This document shows, piece by piece, positions 1-9,048 of a stretch of 64,000 nucleotides of DNA. A program made the position numbers and the translations under genes. The notes beneath the pieces are model-generated. The model saw nothing but the letters and a program-made list of their open reading frames with translations, was not told the DNA's origin and made no database searches. This DNA comes from Streptomyces aureus (lineage in GTDB: Bacteria; Actinomycetota; Actinomycetes; Streptomycetales; Streptomycetaceae): contig NZ_KL647043.1 of NCBI RefSeq assembly GCF_000725495.1, positions 50,148 through 114,147 of the forward strand, read 5' to 3'. Position 1 is the first letter of the stretch. The number at the start of each line of letters is the position of its first letter.

Positions 1-309
1 CGCACCCGAGCCGGAGACCTGCTCGAAGCCGTCGGCATGACCCACCGGGCCGACCGGCGCCCGCACCAGCTGTCGGGCGGAGAACGCCAGCGCGTCGGTC
101 TGGCCCGCGCGCTCGTCCTGTCCCCCGAAGTGCTCCTGGTCGACGAGCCCACCTCCGCTCTTGACCGGGCCCGCGCCCGCGACGTCGCGGACCTCCTGGC
201 CGAGCAGACTCGTAAGAACAACACGGCCACCGTCATGGTCACCCACGACACGGAGATACTGGACGCAGCCGACCGTGTCCTGGCCCTCAGGGACGGCCGC
301 CTCACCTGA
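1..309 (+). CDS. ABC transporter ATP-binding protein, C-terminal part (5' end outside window)
   Basis: Partial gene: the frame is open from base 1 to the TGA at 307-309, giving about 102 residues. It shows the ABC signature LSGGERQRV (about residue 24), a Walker B block with the catalytic glutamate and D-loop ([12 protein letters not shown], about residue 45) and the H-loop histidine (VTHD, about residue 80). The Walker A region lies before the window. By family knowledge it is the cytoplasmic ATPase subunit of an ABC transporter. The compact signature-to-end spacing resembles LolD/MacB-type ATPases, but the substrate cannot be told. A TetR gene follows after 29 bases on the same strand, so the two are probably co-transcribed and the regulator may control the transporter. 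Confidence 0.93.
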   Translation, partial: RTRAGDLLEAVGMTHRADRRPHQLSGGERQRVGLARALVLSPEVLLVDEPTSALDRARARDVADLLAEQTRKNNTATVMVTHDTEILDAADRVLALRDGRLT

Positions 310-338
310 CCACCCGAGTCGAAAGGCCCGAGCGCATC

Positions 339-941
339 ATGCCCAAGATCAGCGCCGCCACCGTTCCTGAGCACCGCGCCCAGCAGCGGGCGGCGCTGAT
401 CCGGGCAGCCGTCGACCTCCTCGCCGAGCAGGGCGCCGCCGCCGTCACCCCGGCAGCGGTCGCCGCGCGCGCAGGACTGGCCCGCCCCAGCTTCTACCAG
501 TACTTCACCTCCAGCGCCGCCCTGCTGGCAGCCGTCGTGGAGGACACCTTCACCGCCGCCGACGCCGCCATGTCCCAGGCGCTGAGCACGGCGAGCGAGC
601 CCCGAGACCGCGTCGACGCCTTCGTCCGCGCCGAGCTCCACCTCGCCGCCCAGGGCCTGCACCGCCCTGCCGCCGCCCTCATGCGCGCCGACCTGCCGGC
701 CGAATGCCGCGACCGCGTCCACGAACTCCACCACCTCCACTACGCCCCTCTGATCACTGCCGTCGCCGACCTCCGCCCCACCGACCCCCACCTGACCGCT
801 CAGCTCCTCGGTGGCCTGCTCCAGGCCGCCATGACCGCGGTCGATCAGGGCACCGATCCCGACCATGTCGCCGCCCGCACTCTGACCCTCATCCACCGGG
901 GCCTGGGAAACGAGTCCCGGGCTCAGAGCCAAGAAGGTTGA
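339..941 (+). CDS. TetR/AcrR family transcriptional regulator
   Basis: A 200-residue protein of normal TetR length. The N-terminal helix-turn-helix covers about residues 15-62 and shows the typical AARAGLARPSFYQYF recognition-helix pattern. The rest is an alanine-rich helical ligand-binding and dimerisation domain. It starts at ATG 339, shortly after the ABC ATPase stop, and is followed by a strong inverted repeat at 947-977. The position suggests it represses the adjacent transporter in response to a small molecule. That is inferred from context; no ligand is indicated by the sequence. Confidence 0.9.
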   Translation: MPKISAATVPEHRAQQRAALIRAAVDLLAEQGAAAVTPAAVAARAGLARPSFYQYFTSSAALLAAVVEDTFTAADAAMSQALSTASEPRDRVDAFVRAELHLAAQGLHRPAAALMRADLPAECRDRVHELHHLHYAPLITAVADLRPTDPHLTAQLLGGLLQAAMTAVDQGTDPDHVAARTLTLIHRGLGNESRAQSQEG

Positions 942-946
942 AAACA

Positions 947-977
947 GCTGATGACCGGCGTTGAGCCGGTCATCAGC
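947..977 (+). terminator. Strong hairpin terminator after the TetR gene
   Basis: A perfect 13-bp inverted repeat (GCTGATGACCGGC and its complement) with a 5-base loop begins 6 bases after the TetR stop codon. It has no long U-tract, as is common in high-GC actinobacteria. It separates this gene from the convergent surface-protein gene. Confidence 0.75.
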
Positions 978-1050
978 CGCGTCTTCGGTCAGGTGCTGAA
1001 GGCTGCTCCCGAGCTACATCCATCCGGGAGAGGTCGTGTCACCGGACAGG

Positions 1051-3603
1051 TCAGGAGTTGCCGTACCCGTGGCACTTGTCGCCGTAGCCTGCCGTGCAGT
1101 CGCGCTTGTTCTTGACCTTGACCGTGACGTCCTCGTGAGCGCCGTCGACGACGTACGGGCCGGTCACCGGGTTGTCGGGCAGAACGTAGCCGTCCGGGAC
1201 GGCGGTCTCGCGCAGGTAGTACGTGCCGTACGCGAGGGGGTCGAAGTCACAGGTGCCCCTGCGGTCCGTGGTGCATTTGGTGCCCGTCAAGGTGTCCGGG
1301 GTGCGGCCGTTCGTCTGCAGCCCGGGCCGGCCATTCGACTCCTTCCACAGTTCGAACACAGCGCCCGCCAGCGGTCGCCCGGTCTTGGCGTCGGACTTCT
1401 TCAGATGGAGTGAGCCATCGTGGTCCTCGGGCGTCTTGGTGTCCTGAGCGGTGACGGAGACGCCGATGTCGACGTTGTCGCCGGTGAGAACCAGCGGACC
1501 GAACACTGCAGGATCCGGCAGGTCATAGCCGTCGGGCGCGGCGGTCTCCTGCCAGTAGTACGTCCCCGTCGGGACGGTCTCCCCACACGTTCCGGCCGCA
1601 CCGGTCACGCAGGGATCACCGACCCTGGTGTCAGGGTTGATACCCGTGGTCTGCAGGCCGCTGGTGCCGTTCGTCTCCCGCCACAACTGGAACTCCGCAC
1701 CACGCAAGGCAGCTCCGGAGTCCGCATCGACCTTCCGCACCCGCACCCGACCCTGACCGGGAGTCACGGGCGTCTTGGTGTCGTTCGCCGTGACGGAAAC
1801 ACCCGCGTCGACGTTGTCGTCGGTGAGAACCAGCGGACCGAACACTGCAGGATCCGGCAGGTCGTAGCCGTCGGGCGCGGCGGTCTCCTGCCAGTAGTAC
1901 GTCCCCGTCGGGACGGTCTCCCCACAGGTGCCAGCGGCACCCGTGACGCAGGGGTCACCGACCTTGGTGTCCGGGTTGGCGCCACCGGTCTGCAGACCGG
2001 CCGTGCCGTTGGTCTCCTGCCACAACTGGAACTCCGCACCACGCAAAGGGGTGTTGGAGTCTGCGTCGACCTTCCTGACACGGACCCGACCCTGCCCAGG
2101 AGTCACGGGCGTCTTCGTGTCCTGTGCGGTCACCGAAACACCAGCGTCGGCATTGGCGTCAGTAAGGACCAGCGGACCGAACACGGCGGGGTCGGGCAGG
2201 TCGTAGCCGTCGGGCGCGGCCGTCTCCTGCCAGTAGTACGTCCCCGTCTCGACCGTCTCGCTGCAGGTGCCTGCCGTGTCGGTGGCACACGGATCGCCGA
2301 CCTTGGTGTCCGGGTTCGTGCCGCTGGTCTGCAGGCCGTCGGTGCCGTTTGTCTCGCGCCACAGCTGGAACTCCGCGCCCTCCAGTGGGTCGCCGGTGTC
2401 GGAGTCCGTCTTCTTGACGCTGACCGAGCCGGTGACGGGGGTCGGGGTGTCGGAGTCGCATTCGAGGTCGGCGTCGAAGGGGAAGTAGTGGATCTCGCCC
2501 GCGTTCACCGCGCCGCCGCCCGCTCCTCCGGACAGCGGGCCCGCGACGAGTTCGCGGGTGATGATGTCGCCCTCGAGGTTGGACGGGTCGAGGTCGGTGA
2601 GTTCGGCGCGCGGGGCGTAGATCGTGCCCTCGACGGTGTCGCCGTCCGCGATGGTGATGTCGGTGGCGTCGGCGAAGTTCCACAGGATGTACGGGGCCTG
2701 GTCCCCGGAGACGCCCGCCATCGTGGGCGTGTGCCAGGTGAAGTCGCCGCCGGTGCCCGTGGTGTCCACGTCGATGAGCAGCGGGGTGTCCGCGGACGGC
2801 TGGTCCAGGAACGTCAGCGTGCTGATGTTGTCGAGTTGCTCGCCGGTCAGACGCAGCACGTTGGTCTGCCCCTGGGTGAGGGCGATCTTGATGTTGGAGC
2901 CGGCCGGAATCGTGTTCTGGTCGGGCAGCGGGTCCCCGTTGCCGTCGAGCAGCGTCACGTTCGCCCCGCACGTGGCCATCGAGTCGGACCGGTCGCGGTA
3001 GGTGGAGAACAGGGAGGTGAAGTCCATCAGGCCGGACTGGGCGACCGAGGCGGCCGACTGCCGGGTGGTGAGCTGGACGCGCGGCGTGGAGTTGTAGGCG
3101 GCGCCCTTCGCCACGATCTCCGTGTTGACGCTCGCGCCGTTCTGGTCCTGGGTGAGGATGTCGCTGGCCGACGTGTCGCCGATCTTGGCGTATCCATTCT
3201 GCAGGACCTGCAGGACGCCTGACGGGCTGGTTCCCGCGTAGTCGATGCCACCGCCGACGAGCAGAGCCGTCGGCTGCGTGTCGCCCGAAGCCGTGAAGGT
3301 ACCGGGGGTGTTCAGGGCGACGTTGTAGTTGTCACCGAAAGAGAGATTCCCACCCACGGCCACCGGACCCTCCGACTCCGTGCTGCCGAACGTCGCGTCC
3401 CCTTGGGTGACGACCCCGAAGCCGTTGCTCCCGGCCACCGGGTTCCCGATCACGACAGGGGCGAGAGCCGCGGCGGCCGCCGGGTTGCCCGCGAGCACGA
3501 AGGCCGCCAGCAGCCCCGACCCGGCGAGCCCCGCCGTGGCCCGCAAGGGGATCTGTCTCAAAGCCGAGGTGGCGCACGCGATCTGGTGAGTCGGTCTTCT
3601 CAT
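1051..3603 (-). CDS. Secreted choice-of-anchor-A protein with four SpaA/prealbumin-like repeats
   Basis: An 850-residue protein starting at ATG 3603. Residues 1-45 hold a basic stretch and a hydrophobic segment ending in an [12 protein letters not shown] region, a signal peptide. Residues about 50-380 match the choice-of-anchor A domain ([19 protein letters not shown], then [15 protein letters not shown]). The C-terminal half has four SpaA-like beta-sandwich modules, each with a [14 protein letters not shown] start, GAEFQLW and [17 protein letters not shown]. Three of them are nearly identical. These domains usually form cell-surface stalks or adhesins, and some make internal isopeptide bonds. 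The C-terminus (about the last 25 residues) has two cysteines but neither LPXTG nor a membrane helix, so sortase anchoring is not supported. The gene is monocistronic and faces the TetR gene. Confidence 0.88.
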   Translation of the reverse strand: MRRPTHQIACATSALRQIPLRATAGLAGSGLLAAFVLAGNPAAAAALAPVVIGNPVAGSNGFGVVTQGDATFGSTESEGPVAVGGNLSFGDNYNVALNTPGTFTASGDTQPTALLVGGGIDYAGTSPSGVLQVLQNGYAKIGDTSASDILTQDQNGASVNTEIVAKGAAYNSTPRVQLTTRQSAASVAQSGLMDFTSLFSTYRDRSDSMATCGANVTLLDGNGDPLPDQNTIPAGSNIKIALTQGQTNVLRLTGEQLDNISTLTFLDQPSADTPLLIDVDTTGTGGDFTWHTPTMAGVSGDQAPYILWNFADATDITIADGDTVEGTIYAPRAELTDLDPSNLEGDIITRELVAGPLSGGAGGGAVNAGEIHYFPFDADLECDSDTPTPVTGSVSVKKTDSDTGDPLEGAEFQLWRETNGTDGLQTSGTNPDTKVGDPCATDTAGTCSETVETGTYYWQETAAPDGYDLPDPAVFGPLVLTDANADAGVSVTAQDTKTPVTPGQGRVRVRKVDADSNTPLRGAEFQLWQETNGTAGLQTGGANPDTKVGDPCVTGAAGTCGETVPTGTYYWQETAAPDGYDLPDPAVFGPLVLTDDNVDAGVSVTANDTKTPVTPGQGRVRVRKVDADSGAALRGAEFQLWRETNGTSGLQTTGINPDTRVGDPCVTGAAGTCGETVPTGTYYWQETAAPDGYDLPDPAVFGPLVLTGDNVDIGVSVTAQDTKTPEDHDGSLHLKKSDAKTGRPLAGAVFELWKESNGRPGLQTNGRTPDTLTGTKCTTDRRGTCDFDPLAYGTYYLRETAVPDGYVLPDNPVTGPYVVDGAHEDVTVKVKNKRDCTAGYGDKCHGYGNS
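1432..2448 (-). repeat. Three tandem 339-bp repeats encoding SpaA modules
   Basis: The same landmark (CGTCTTGGTG or a close variant, + strand) recurs at 1432, 1771 and 2110, a period of exactly 339 bp (113 codons). Long stretches between copies are identical or nearly so at the DNA level, including the cassette encoding [10 protein letters not shown] and [14 protein letters not shown]. Such identity points to recent expansion or gene conversion and makes repeat-number variation likely. Confidence 0.85.
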
Positions 3604-4447
3604 GGCCGCAACCTATGAACGCATGCAGCTCTGCCGTCGTTGCACGACGGGGACACTCCGTTCGAGCACCCGTATGGCCACTCGGTTGCACCAGGAGTGG
3701 GCGCCTGATCCGGAGAGGTTCACGCCTGTCCGGCCCTCAGTGGGGCATCTGCGGCGGTCACCGAGCGCTGAGGCACTGCGGTGCTGAAAATTGCCTGATA
3801 GGCACGACGGGTGGAAGAACTCGTACGACTCAGCGACGCCCCTCAGATCGCGGGCTGTGACGGACAGATGCCACCCAAGGGCAGGGCGACGACACCCTGG
3901 GACCAGGCGCGCGGGCGTGGCGGCTTGGACACGCGCCGACGGTGACGAGCCCCGAACCTTCACAACAGAACCGGCTCGCGATTGTGGGCGATCACACCGA
4001 CGCGGTGATCTCGGCGCGGCGAGTGCTGGCTGAGGTTGATCCGTTGTATCGGCCCTTCGGGAAAAGCGGCGTTGATCGACACTCTGGTTCAGTAATTACC
4101 CGGTCTCGTTCCGATTCCCGAGTTCTTCTGGATGGAGAGCGCGGATCGCACCGTCACCACGGGCGTGGGGTGGCTGGAACCCCGGCAGGAGAAGGGTGTG
4201 CTCGTTTCGGAGCAGCTCGCATCGCCCAGCGATGAGCTCAGCACCCACCCCCGCAGGACACTGCTCGCGTAACCAGCCCAGCAGACCTCAACGAACCCCG
4301 CGGCCGAGAGTTCGTGACGGAGAGGGCGTGCCAGACGCGTGCCAGATCGTACGGGGAACCACGGGGAACACCGGGGAATCGAGGAACTTGCCGCCAGGCG
4401 CCGACTCCCTTCCTGCCCAGGTCAGCTCCCTAGCTAGCCCTAGATCA
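3604..4447. other. Gene-poor stretch with a coding relic
   Basis: No intact gene is convincing here. On the + strand, a frame just after an in-frame TAA near 4090 and ending at TAA 4270-4272 reads sensibly (VPIPEFFWMESADRTV, then EPRQEKGVLVSEQL) and looks like the 3' tail of a lost gene. The family was not recognised. The following 170 bases hold short direct repeats such as GGGGAAC. The overall impression is decayed DNA near an old integration boundary. Confidence 0.4.
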
Positions 4448-4468
4448 CATCAGCTTCCCAAGCTGATG
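4448..4468 (+). other. tRNA-Gly(CCC) anticodon-arm-like sequence, possible old attachment site
   Basis: A 21-base palindromic segment contains CAGCTTCCCAAGCTG. This matches the anticodon stem-loop expected for bacterial tRNA-Gly(CCC), with the CCC anticodon in the loop. The rest of a tRNA (acceptor stem, T-arm GGTTCGATTCC) is absent. Many actinobacterial integrative elements use the anticodon-to-3' half of a tRNA gene as their core site. No integrase gene lies in the window, so the att role is inferred. Confidence 0.4.
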
Positions 4469-4570
4469 TTCCCGGGCTGCCAAGGTCGTTTGGCGGTGAC
4501 GGAGTGAGCACTTTGTCTCGATGTCAGTCGTCGATGTAAAGATCCCGGTCAGTCAACTGGGAGGGACACC

Positions 4571-4878
4571 ATGAGCACCTGGGGCATCGGTCCGTTCGAA
4601 AACGACACCGCCGCAGACTTCGCCAACGACCTGGACGACTGACTGAGGGAGAGCGTGAAACCCTGATCCGCAGGGTTCTGATGTGCGCCGCCGACACCCC
4701 AGGACTACCTAGGGGCACCCGACGCCGAGGAGGCCGTAGCCGCCGCTGCCTTGTTCGCCGCGCGATGTCCAGGTGGCGCACCGGTCAACCCCCACTACGG
4801 CCCCGATGAGCCCCGAGCCTGCCGGCAGACCTCAGCCGGTTGGCAGTAGAGGCCTTGGGCCGAGTTCTCGCGTCGTGA
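4571..4878 (+). pseudogene. Decayed DUF4259 gene
   Basis: The start is well preserved: a GGGAGG ribosome site, then ATG 4571 reading MSTWGIGPFENDTAADFAND, the typical DUF4259 N-terminus, but the frame stops at TGA 4640-4642. Conserved pieces continue in shifted frames: ERETLIRRVL, then DAEEAVAAAALFAARCPGGA with PHYGPDEP, then LPADLSRLAVEALGRVLAS ending at TGA 4876-4878. At least three frameshifts separate them. The function of DUF4259 is unknown. Whether the short 23-residue peptide is made cannot be told. Confidence 0.72.
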
Positions 4879-4890
4879 GGTTACGAGATT

Positions 4891-5742
4891 TCAATGTTCG
4901 GTCTCATAGTGAGCGACGTTCTTCGAGACGGCCTTGAGCAAGGGTTCCAAGCGATCTACCAGCTTCTGGTACTCGCTCGTCCGGCCGTCCGACCATTGGC
5001 CGAGTCCCACCACCATGGCACGGCCCTGCCCGGTGAAGGCCTGCACCATGCCGCTGTCAGCTGGCAGGGTCGGCAGGCCTGACCCGGGCGGTGGGGCTTG
5101 CGCGGCCACCTCGTAGTCGTTGAAGTTCATGGTCAGTTGGGTCACCAGTTTCACCGTCTCCTGGGGGTCCTTCATTGTGAAGATGGCCAGGTTGAACTGG
5201 TTGTCGTGCGTGTCCTTGTACAGAGCGATTTCCTCGCCGAGACATCCTTTGCCGGCGGCGATCTCGCCAGCCAGTACCGGCCCGACCGAGTCGGGCTCGG
5301 TGCAGGACTTCAGCGCTGCGGAGCCCAGCCTGGTGAAGGTCTCCCCGTCGCCGTCCGCAACATGAACCGGAAATGCCTCAGAGAGGAGGATGGCCGGCCG
5401 CTCTGTCGCACGAGCGGTCGTCATTGAGACGCGCGGTGTGGGTGCGGCCGTTGTCGTCGCGGGTGCGGCGGCTTCGTGGTCAGGGGATGGCAAGGTCGTG
5501 TAGTTCACGGCAAGGAGGGCCACCGTGGCCAGGGCGGCCGCCGCTGCCGACACCACGGCGTTCCGGGGCCACACGCGCTTCGGGACGGGAACCGGGCCTT
5601 CTTCGAGGCTGGCCCACTGCACGAAGTCATCGTTGCGCACCACGTTCCGCTGGTCGTCGCCGGGCCTGTGGTCATTCGGAAGTGGATTCTCGTTGCTGGA
5701 CACAGGTGAGACCGTATTGATCATGGCTTCCGTGGTGTGCAC
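4891..5742 (-). CDS. Membrane-anchored hypothetical protein with extracytoplasmic domain
   Basis: A 283-residue protein. About 55 cytoplasmic residues precede one transmembrane helix (residues about 62-82, AVVSAAAAALATVALLAV). A Thr/Ala/Pro-rich linker and a folded outer domain of about 150 residues follow, with two cysteines (in the KSCTEP and GKGCLG regions) that could form a disulphide. The family was not recognised, although the layout (charged tail, one helix, TTTAAP linker, small domain) is common in Streptomyces membrane proteins of unknown role. A second methionine at codon 7 (MINTVSPV) could be the real start. The gene stands alone. Confidence 0.7.
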   Translation of the reverse strand: MHTTEAMINTVSPVSSNENPLPNDHRPGDDQRNVVRNDDFVQWASLEEGPVPVPKRVWPRNAVVSAAAAALATVALLAVNYTTLPSPDHEAAAPATTTAAPTPRVSMTTARATERPAILLSEAFPVHVADGDGETFTRLGSAALKSCTEPDSVGPVLAGEIAAGKGCLGEEIALYKDTHDNQFNLAIFTMKDPQETVKLVTQLTMNFNDYEVAAQAPPPGSGLPTLPADSGMVQAFTGQGRAMVVGLGQWSDGRTSEYQKLVDRLEPLLKAVSKNVAHYETEH

Positions 5743-6445
5743 GATCAGGTCACAGCATGATCAATATTGAGGCAAGCGTCCGGGGTCGCTGCGGAGCAGT
5801 CCAAAGATGCAATCCGTCCCCGCCCTGAGGGCCGGGGCCGCTGCCTCACGATCAGAGGTAGACCTCTCGGGCCCTGCTCACGACTCGCGGTCCGGTGGCG
5901 ATCATGGCTTCCCCGAGCGCTACCGGGACACCCGCCGCTTTATCCGAACCGCCAAAGCAGCAGTTCAAAAGGCTCGGCAACACACTGTATCCACTCCACG
6001 TTCCCGCCAGGAGAAAAGTCGCCCCCACTTCTAAAGTCAGCCGCTGCGGTCTGCACTGCAGGGGTTCCGTCGTTGTCGAACGGGATTGAAGTCTCCTCCG
6101 CTTCGCCAGGCGGGCCTGTGCCCGTGAGCGGGGGCAGACATGCAGGCTGGGCCGACCGGCGGAGCGCTGAATTCGCCGGAGCCCCTGCAGGCTCCCCGCA
6201 GCAACCACCTCACGACCCCGGCGGCGGCGCCGTAGCTCATCACCTCCAAAGATTATGACAGAACGTCACATACCGTGTCTGCAAGGAGCAGTGGTGGTGC
6301 ACGCCGAAGACCGTCGACGGAGCGTGCCCACGACAGCTCTCGTCAATGTCGTCTCCGCTCCGGCCACGGTGCCTGAATCTGGCTCGGCCAGGGAGGCAGG
6401 CCTCCGGCGGGACGTCAATCCCGGTCCTCATGGAGGCAGAACATC
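5743..6445. other. Intergenic region without a recognised gene
   Basis: About 700 bases between the anchored protein and the lactonase gene. Short open frames on both strands show no recognisable family and have compositions expected of shadow frames. A GC hairpin (CCCCGCCCTGAGGGCCGGGG, near 5818-5840) faintly resembles IS200/IS605 ends, but no transposase remnant could be traced. The lactonase promoter must lie in the last part. Confidence 0.4.
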
Positions 6446-7594
6446 GTGCAGAAGATCGCTCGTATCGGCGTAGCCGTCACGACCGCGCTCGCCACAGCAG
6501 TCCTGTGCACCCCGTCCGTGTCCGCTGCGGCAAACGGCGGATACGGACGCGCCCGCGGCGGGGACCATGCGGTCTTCGTCCAGACCGACAACCCGGACGG
6601 CAATCAAGTCGTCGCCTACCGGCGTGCTGCGAACGGACGGCTGACCCAGGCCCGAACCTACGACACGCACGGTCTGGGCGGCGTTTTGGCCGGGTCGGTC
6701 GCCGACCACCTCGCCTCGCAGGGCTCTTTGACCTACGACCCGCGCCACGCACTGCTGTATGCCGTCAACGCCGGCAGCGACACCGTCTCCGTGTTCTCAG
6801 TCGACGGCGACCGCCTGGCGCTGCGGCAGGTCGTCCGCTCTGGCGGCCGTTTCCCGGTGAGTATCGCCGTGCACGACGACGACGTGTACGTACTCAACGC
6901 CCTGAACGGCGGTTCGATCCAGGGCTACACGGTCGACCACGGCCGCCTGCGCAAGGAAACCGGACGCAACCGTCGTCTGGGGCTCGACCCGAATGCCACA
7001 CCCCAGTTCACGAACACCCCGGGGCAGGTGGGCTTCACCGGCGACGGCTCCCAGCTCGTCGTCACCACCAAGGCGAACGGCAGCAGTCTCCTGGTTTTCA
7101 ACCTGAACCGCTCCGGCGCACCGTCCGATTCCCCGGTCACCACGAACCTGCCGGGCGCCGTGCCCTTCGCCTTCGTCCCCAACGGCCGCCACGGCGTGTT
7201 CCTGGCCGAGGCCGGGACGAACGCCGTCGCGACCTTCACCATCCACCGCGACGGCACCGCATCCCAGGAGGCCTTCGCGGCCACGGGCCAGTCGGCCACC
7301 TGCTGGATCGTCGCCACCCGTGACCTGCTCTACGCCTCCAACGCGGGCAGCTCCACCCTCAGCGGCTTCCGAGCCTCCGACCGCGGCCGCCGACTGACTC
7401 TGCTGGGCAACACGCCCACCGACCCCGGCACCGTCGACGCCTCGGTCACCCCGGACGGGCGCTACCTCTACGCCCAGACAGGGGTCAACGGCATCGTCGA
7501 CGAGTTCTCGGTCAACCGCGACGGCTCACTCACCCGGCTGGGCTCTCGGACCGTGCCGGGCAGCGTCGGCGGTGAAGGCATCGTCGCTCTCTGA
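6446..7594 (+). CDS. Secreted beta-propeller (lactonase-family) protein
   Basis: A 382-residue protein starting at GTG 6446, with GGAGG at 6432-6436. Residues 1-28 form a signal peptide (basic start, hydrophobic core, SVSAAA cleavage region). The rest is built of repeated blades with motifs such as LLYAVNAGSDTVSVFSVDG, FVPNGRHGVFLAEAG and YASNAGSSTLSGF, typical of the pfam10282 lactonase/YVTN seven-blade fold. Intracellular members hydrolyse 6-phosphogluconolactone. The substrate of exported members is unknown, so the enzyme activity is not asserted. A strong hairpin follows at 7615-7643. The last 300 bp recur as a damaged copy at 52646-52955. Confidence 0.88.
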   Translation: MQKIARIGVAVTTALATAVLCTPSVSAAANGGYGRARGGDHAVFVQTDNPDGNQVVAYRRAANGRLTQARTYDTHGLGGVLAGSVADHLASQGSLTYDPRHALLYAVNAGSDTVSVFSVDGDRLALRQVVRSGGRFPVSIAVHDDDVYVLNALNGGSIQGYTVDHGRLRKETGRNRRLGLDPNATPQFTNTPGQVGFTGDGSQLVVTTKANGSSLLVFNLNRSGAPSDSPVTTNLPGAVPFAFVPNGRHGVFLAEAGTNAVATFTIHRDGTASQEAFAATGQSATCWIVATRDLLYASNAGSSTLSGFRASDRGRRLTLLGNTPTDPGTVDASVTPDGRYLYAQTGVNGIVDEFSVNRDGSLTRLGSRTVPGSVGGEGIVAL

Positions 7595-7614
7595 CCGGCC
7601 GCACGGCACAGGAG

Positions 7615-7643
7615 CGAGGCCCCGTCTTCCAGGCGGGGCCTCG
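7615..7643 (+). terminator. Hairpin terminator after the lactonase gene
   Basis: A 10-bp inverted repeat (CGAGGCCCCG and CGGGGCCTCG) with a 9-base loop lies 21 bases after the stop codon. It lacks a U-tract. Confidence 0.65.
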
Positions 7644-7806
7644 GCCGCGCCGTGCCCGGGCGCGGCGCGCCGGCGGCAGCGAAGCAGGACGGAGATTGCC
7701 TGGCCCCGGCATGGTCAGGCACGAACGGGTCCACCGACAATGGGCATCTTCGGGCCGGGCGCCGCCAGCGTCTCCAGGCCTCTCGCGGTCGGAGTGGAGC
7801 GACACC

Positions 7807-8130
7807 ATGGCATGGGTAGTAGGAGCGGGCGCGTTCTTGGGGCTGCTGGCGATCGTATTGGGAGTCGTCACGATCCGAACGGGATGGATCCTGCCCACGG
7901 CGCGCCGGCACGTCACCAGGCCCGAACTTCACGGTTTCGGTGCCATGCTCACGGGCACCCCCGTCGTTGTGCAGAGCCTCTTCTACTTTCGGCTCCTGCC
8001 GAGCGTTTCCTGGGAGGTTCGCTTCTTCGGCGGGAACGCGCTCCTACTGGCCGGGCTGCTCCTGATAATCCTCAGCCAACTGCTACCGCTCGGCCGGAGC
8101 CGGGAACAAACCGATCCTGCAGGCGTCTGA
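7807..8130 (+). CDS. Small three-helix membrane protein
   Basis: A 107-residue protein from ATG 7807, preceded by GGAGTGGAG. It has three probable transmembrane helices: residues about 3-22 (VVGAGAFLGLLAIVLGVVTI), 43-63 and 73-93 (ALLLAGLLLIILSQLLPL), with a short charged tail. The frame extends upstream to 7696, but that part is not hydrophobic and lacks a better ribosome site. No family is recognised. It stands alone between the lactonase and ClC genes. Confidence 0.65.
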   Translation: MAWVVGAGAFLGLLAIVLGVVTIRTGWILPTARRHVTRPELHGFGAMLTGTPVVVQSLFYFRLLPSVSWEVRFFGGNALLLAGLLLIILSQLLPLGRSREQTDPAGV

Positions 8131-9015
8131 TTAGTGTGTCCGATCGGGCATCTTCGCCGGTAGCGGCAATTGCAGCGTGAACCGTACGTCTTGTCGCCAC
8201 CCTGGTTCCCGGGCCTGACACGAGGGTGACGGGGCCTGACCGCCCCGTCCATGATCAGCAGCCGGCACAAGTAGCAGGTCGTGCTGGCCCAGCGGGGCAC
8301 GTACGGCATGCAGTTGTTCGCCGGCCCGGCGCCTGTCGTCAGGCTCAACTGCGGGGCCAGTCGGCCAGTCAGTGCCGACAGGTCACCTGGTCGGCGTTGC
8401 TCCTGCTCGGGGGCGAGCCGGGTCTTGCCGACGCCGGACATTCCTGCGCGGTGCGACCAGACCAGGCCCGCGCACCTCGGCGCCTCGAGCAGATGACTGG
8501 CGCCGTTTTCAGGAGCGGCTCATGGCCTGTGCGCAGGGTGCTGCCGCGCGGCACTCCTGCCATATGTGGGCAGCGCGGCCCTATAGCGTGGATTGGTCGA
8601 GCCGTTCTTGGACCTCGCGGGCTTCCCGCATGCTGCTCCGCCTGAAACCGCACCCTCCGTTCGCCGCCTTGTCGCCGGCCTCCTGCCCACCGTCGTCTGC
8701 GGGGGCATCGCGATCGAGGCAAGGCAGTCGGACGCGAAGCCGCCGCGCCGATCCGGGGCGCTCGGACCGTGTTGCGTGAGGTCCGGCTCCGCGGCATTCC
8801 AGGCGGTCGGTGCCGCTGGTAGGAGACCACCCACCAGGGGGCTTTGCCTGCCCGGCGCCAAGGGCCGTGGCCGACCGGGACCGCCTTGGCCGGTCCTTCA
8901 GCCCCCGCCAGGCACGTCCCCGCCAGCCATTCGGGCCAGGGCAGGCCTGCATCCACGGCCAGTTCACGCCGTTGCACTTCGATGCCGGTCCCCTGTCGTG
9001 ACAGACCTGGCATAC
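8131..9015. other. Long region without a recognised gene
   Basis: Nearly 900 bases before the ClC channel gene. Open frames exist on both strands, but none has a family signature or convincing start. A minus-strand frame contains MSGVGKTRLA, like a P-loop, followed by a Cys/Arg-rich stretch. It overlaps the small membrane gene antisense and is judged a chance or a relic. The last 20 bases contain a GTGACA hexamer (8998-9003) that could be the -35 of the ClC promoter. Confidence 0.4.
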
Positions 9016-9030
9016 TTTGCATAATGCAAA
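9016..9030 (+). promoter_or_regulatory. 15-bp palindromic operator, copy 1 (ClC promoter)
   Basis: TTTGCATAATGCAAA, a perfect palindrome around one central base, lies 18 bases before the ClC start codon. It encloses a -10-like CATAAT, with GTGACA 16 bases upstream as a possible -35. A protein bound here would block transcription. This is the best copy of the nine-member family. Confidence 0.75.
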
Positions 9031-9048
9031 AGTAAGGAAGGGGAAGAA

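Noticed and set aside
5815..5850. GC hairpin resembling an IS605 right end
   Set aside because: It lacks the GAGGATGTCAA segment, and no tnpB remnant could be traced beside it.
7983..8441. Minus-strand frame beginning MSGVGKTRLA, resembling a P-loop ATPase
   Set aside because: Only ten residues fit. The rest is a Cys/Arg-rich tail with no NTPase features, and it overlaps the small membrane gene at 7807.
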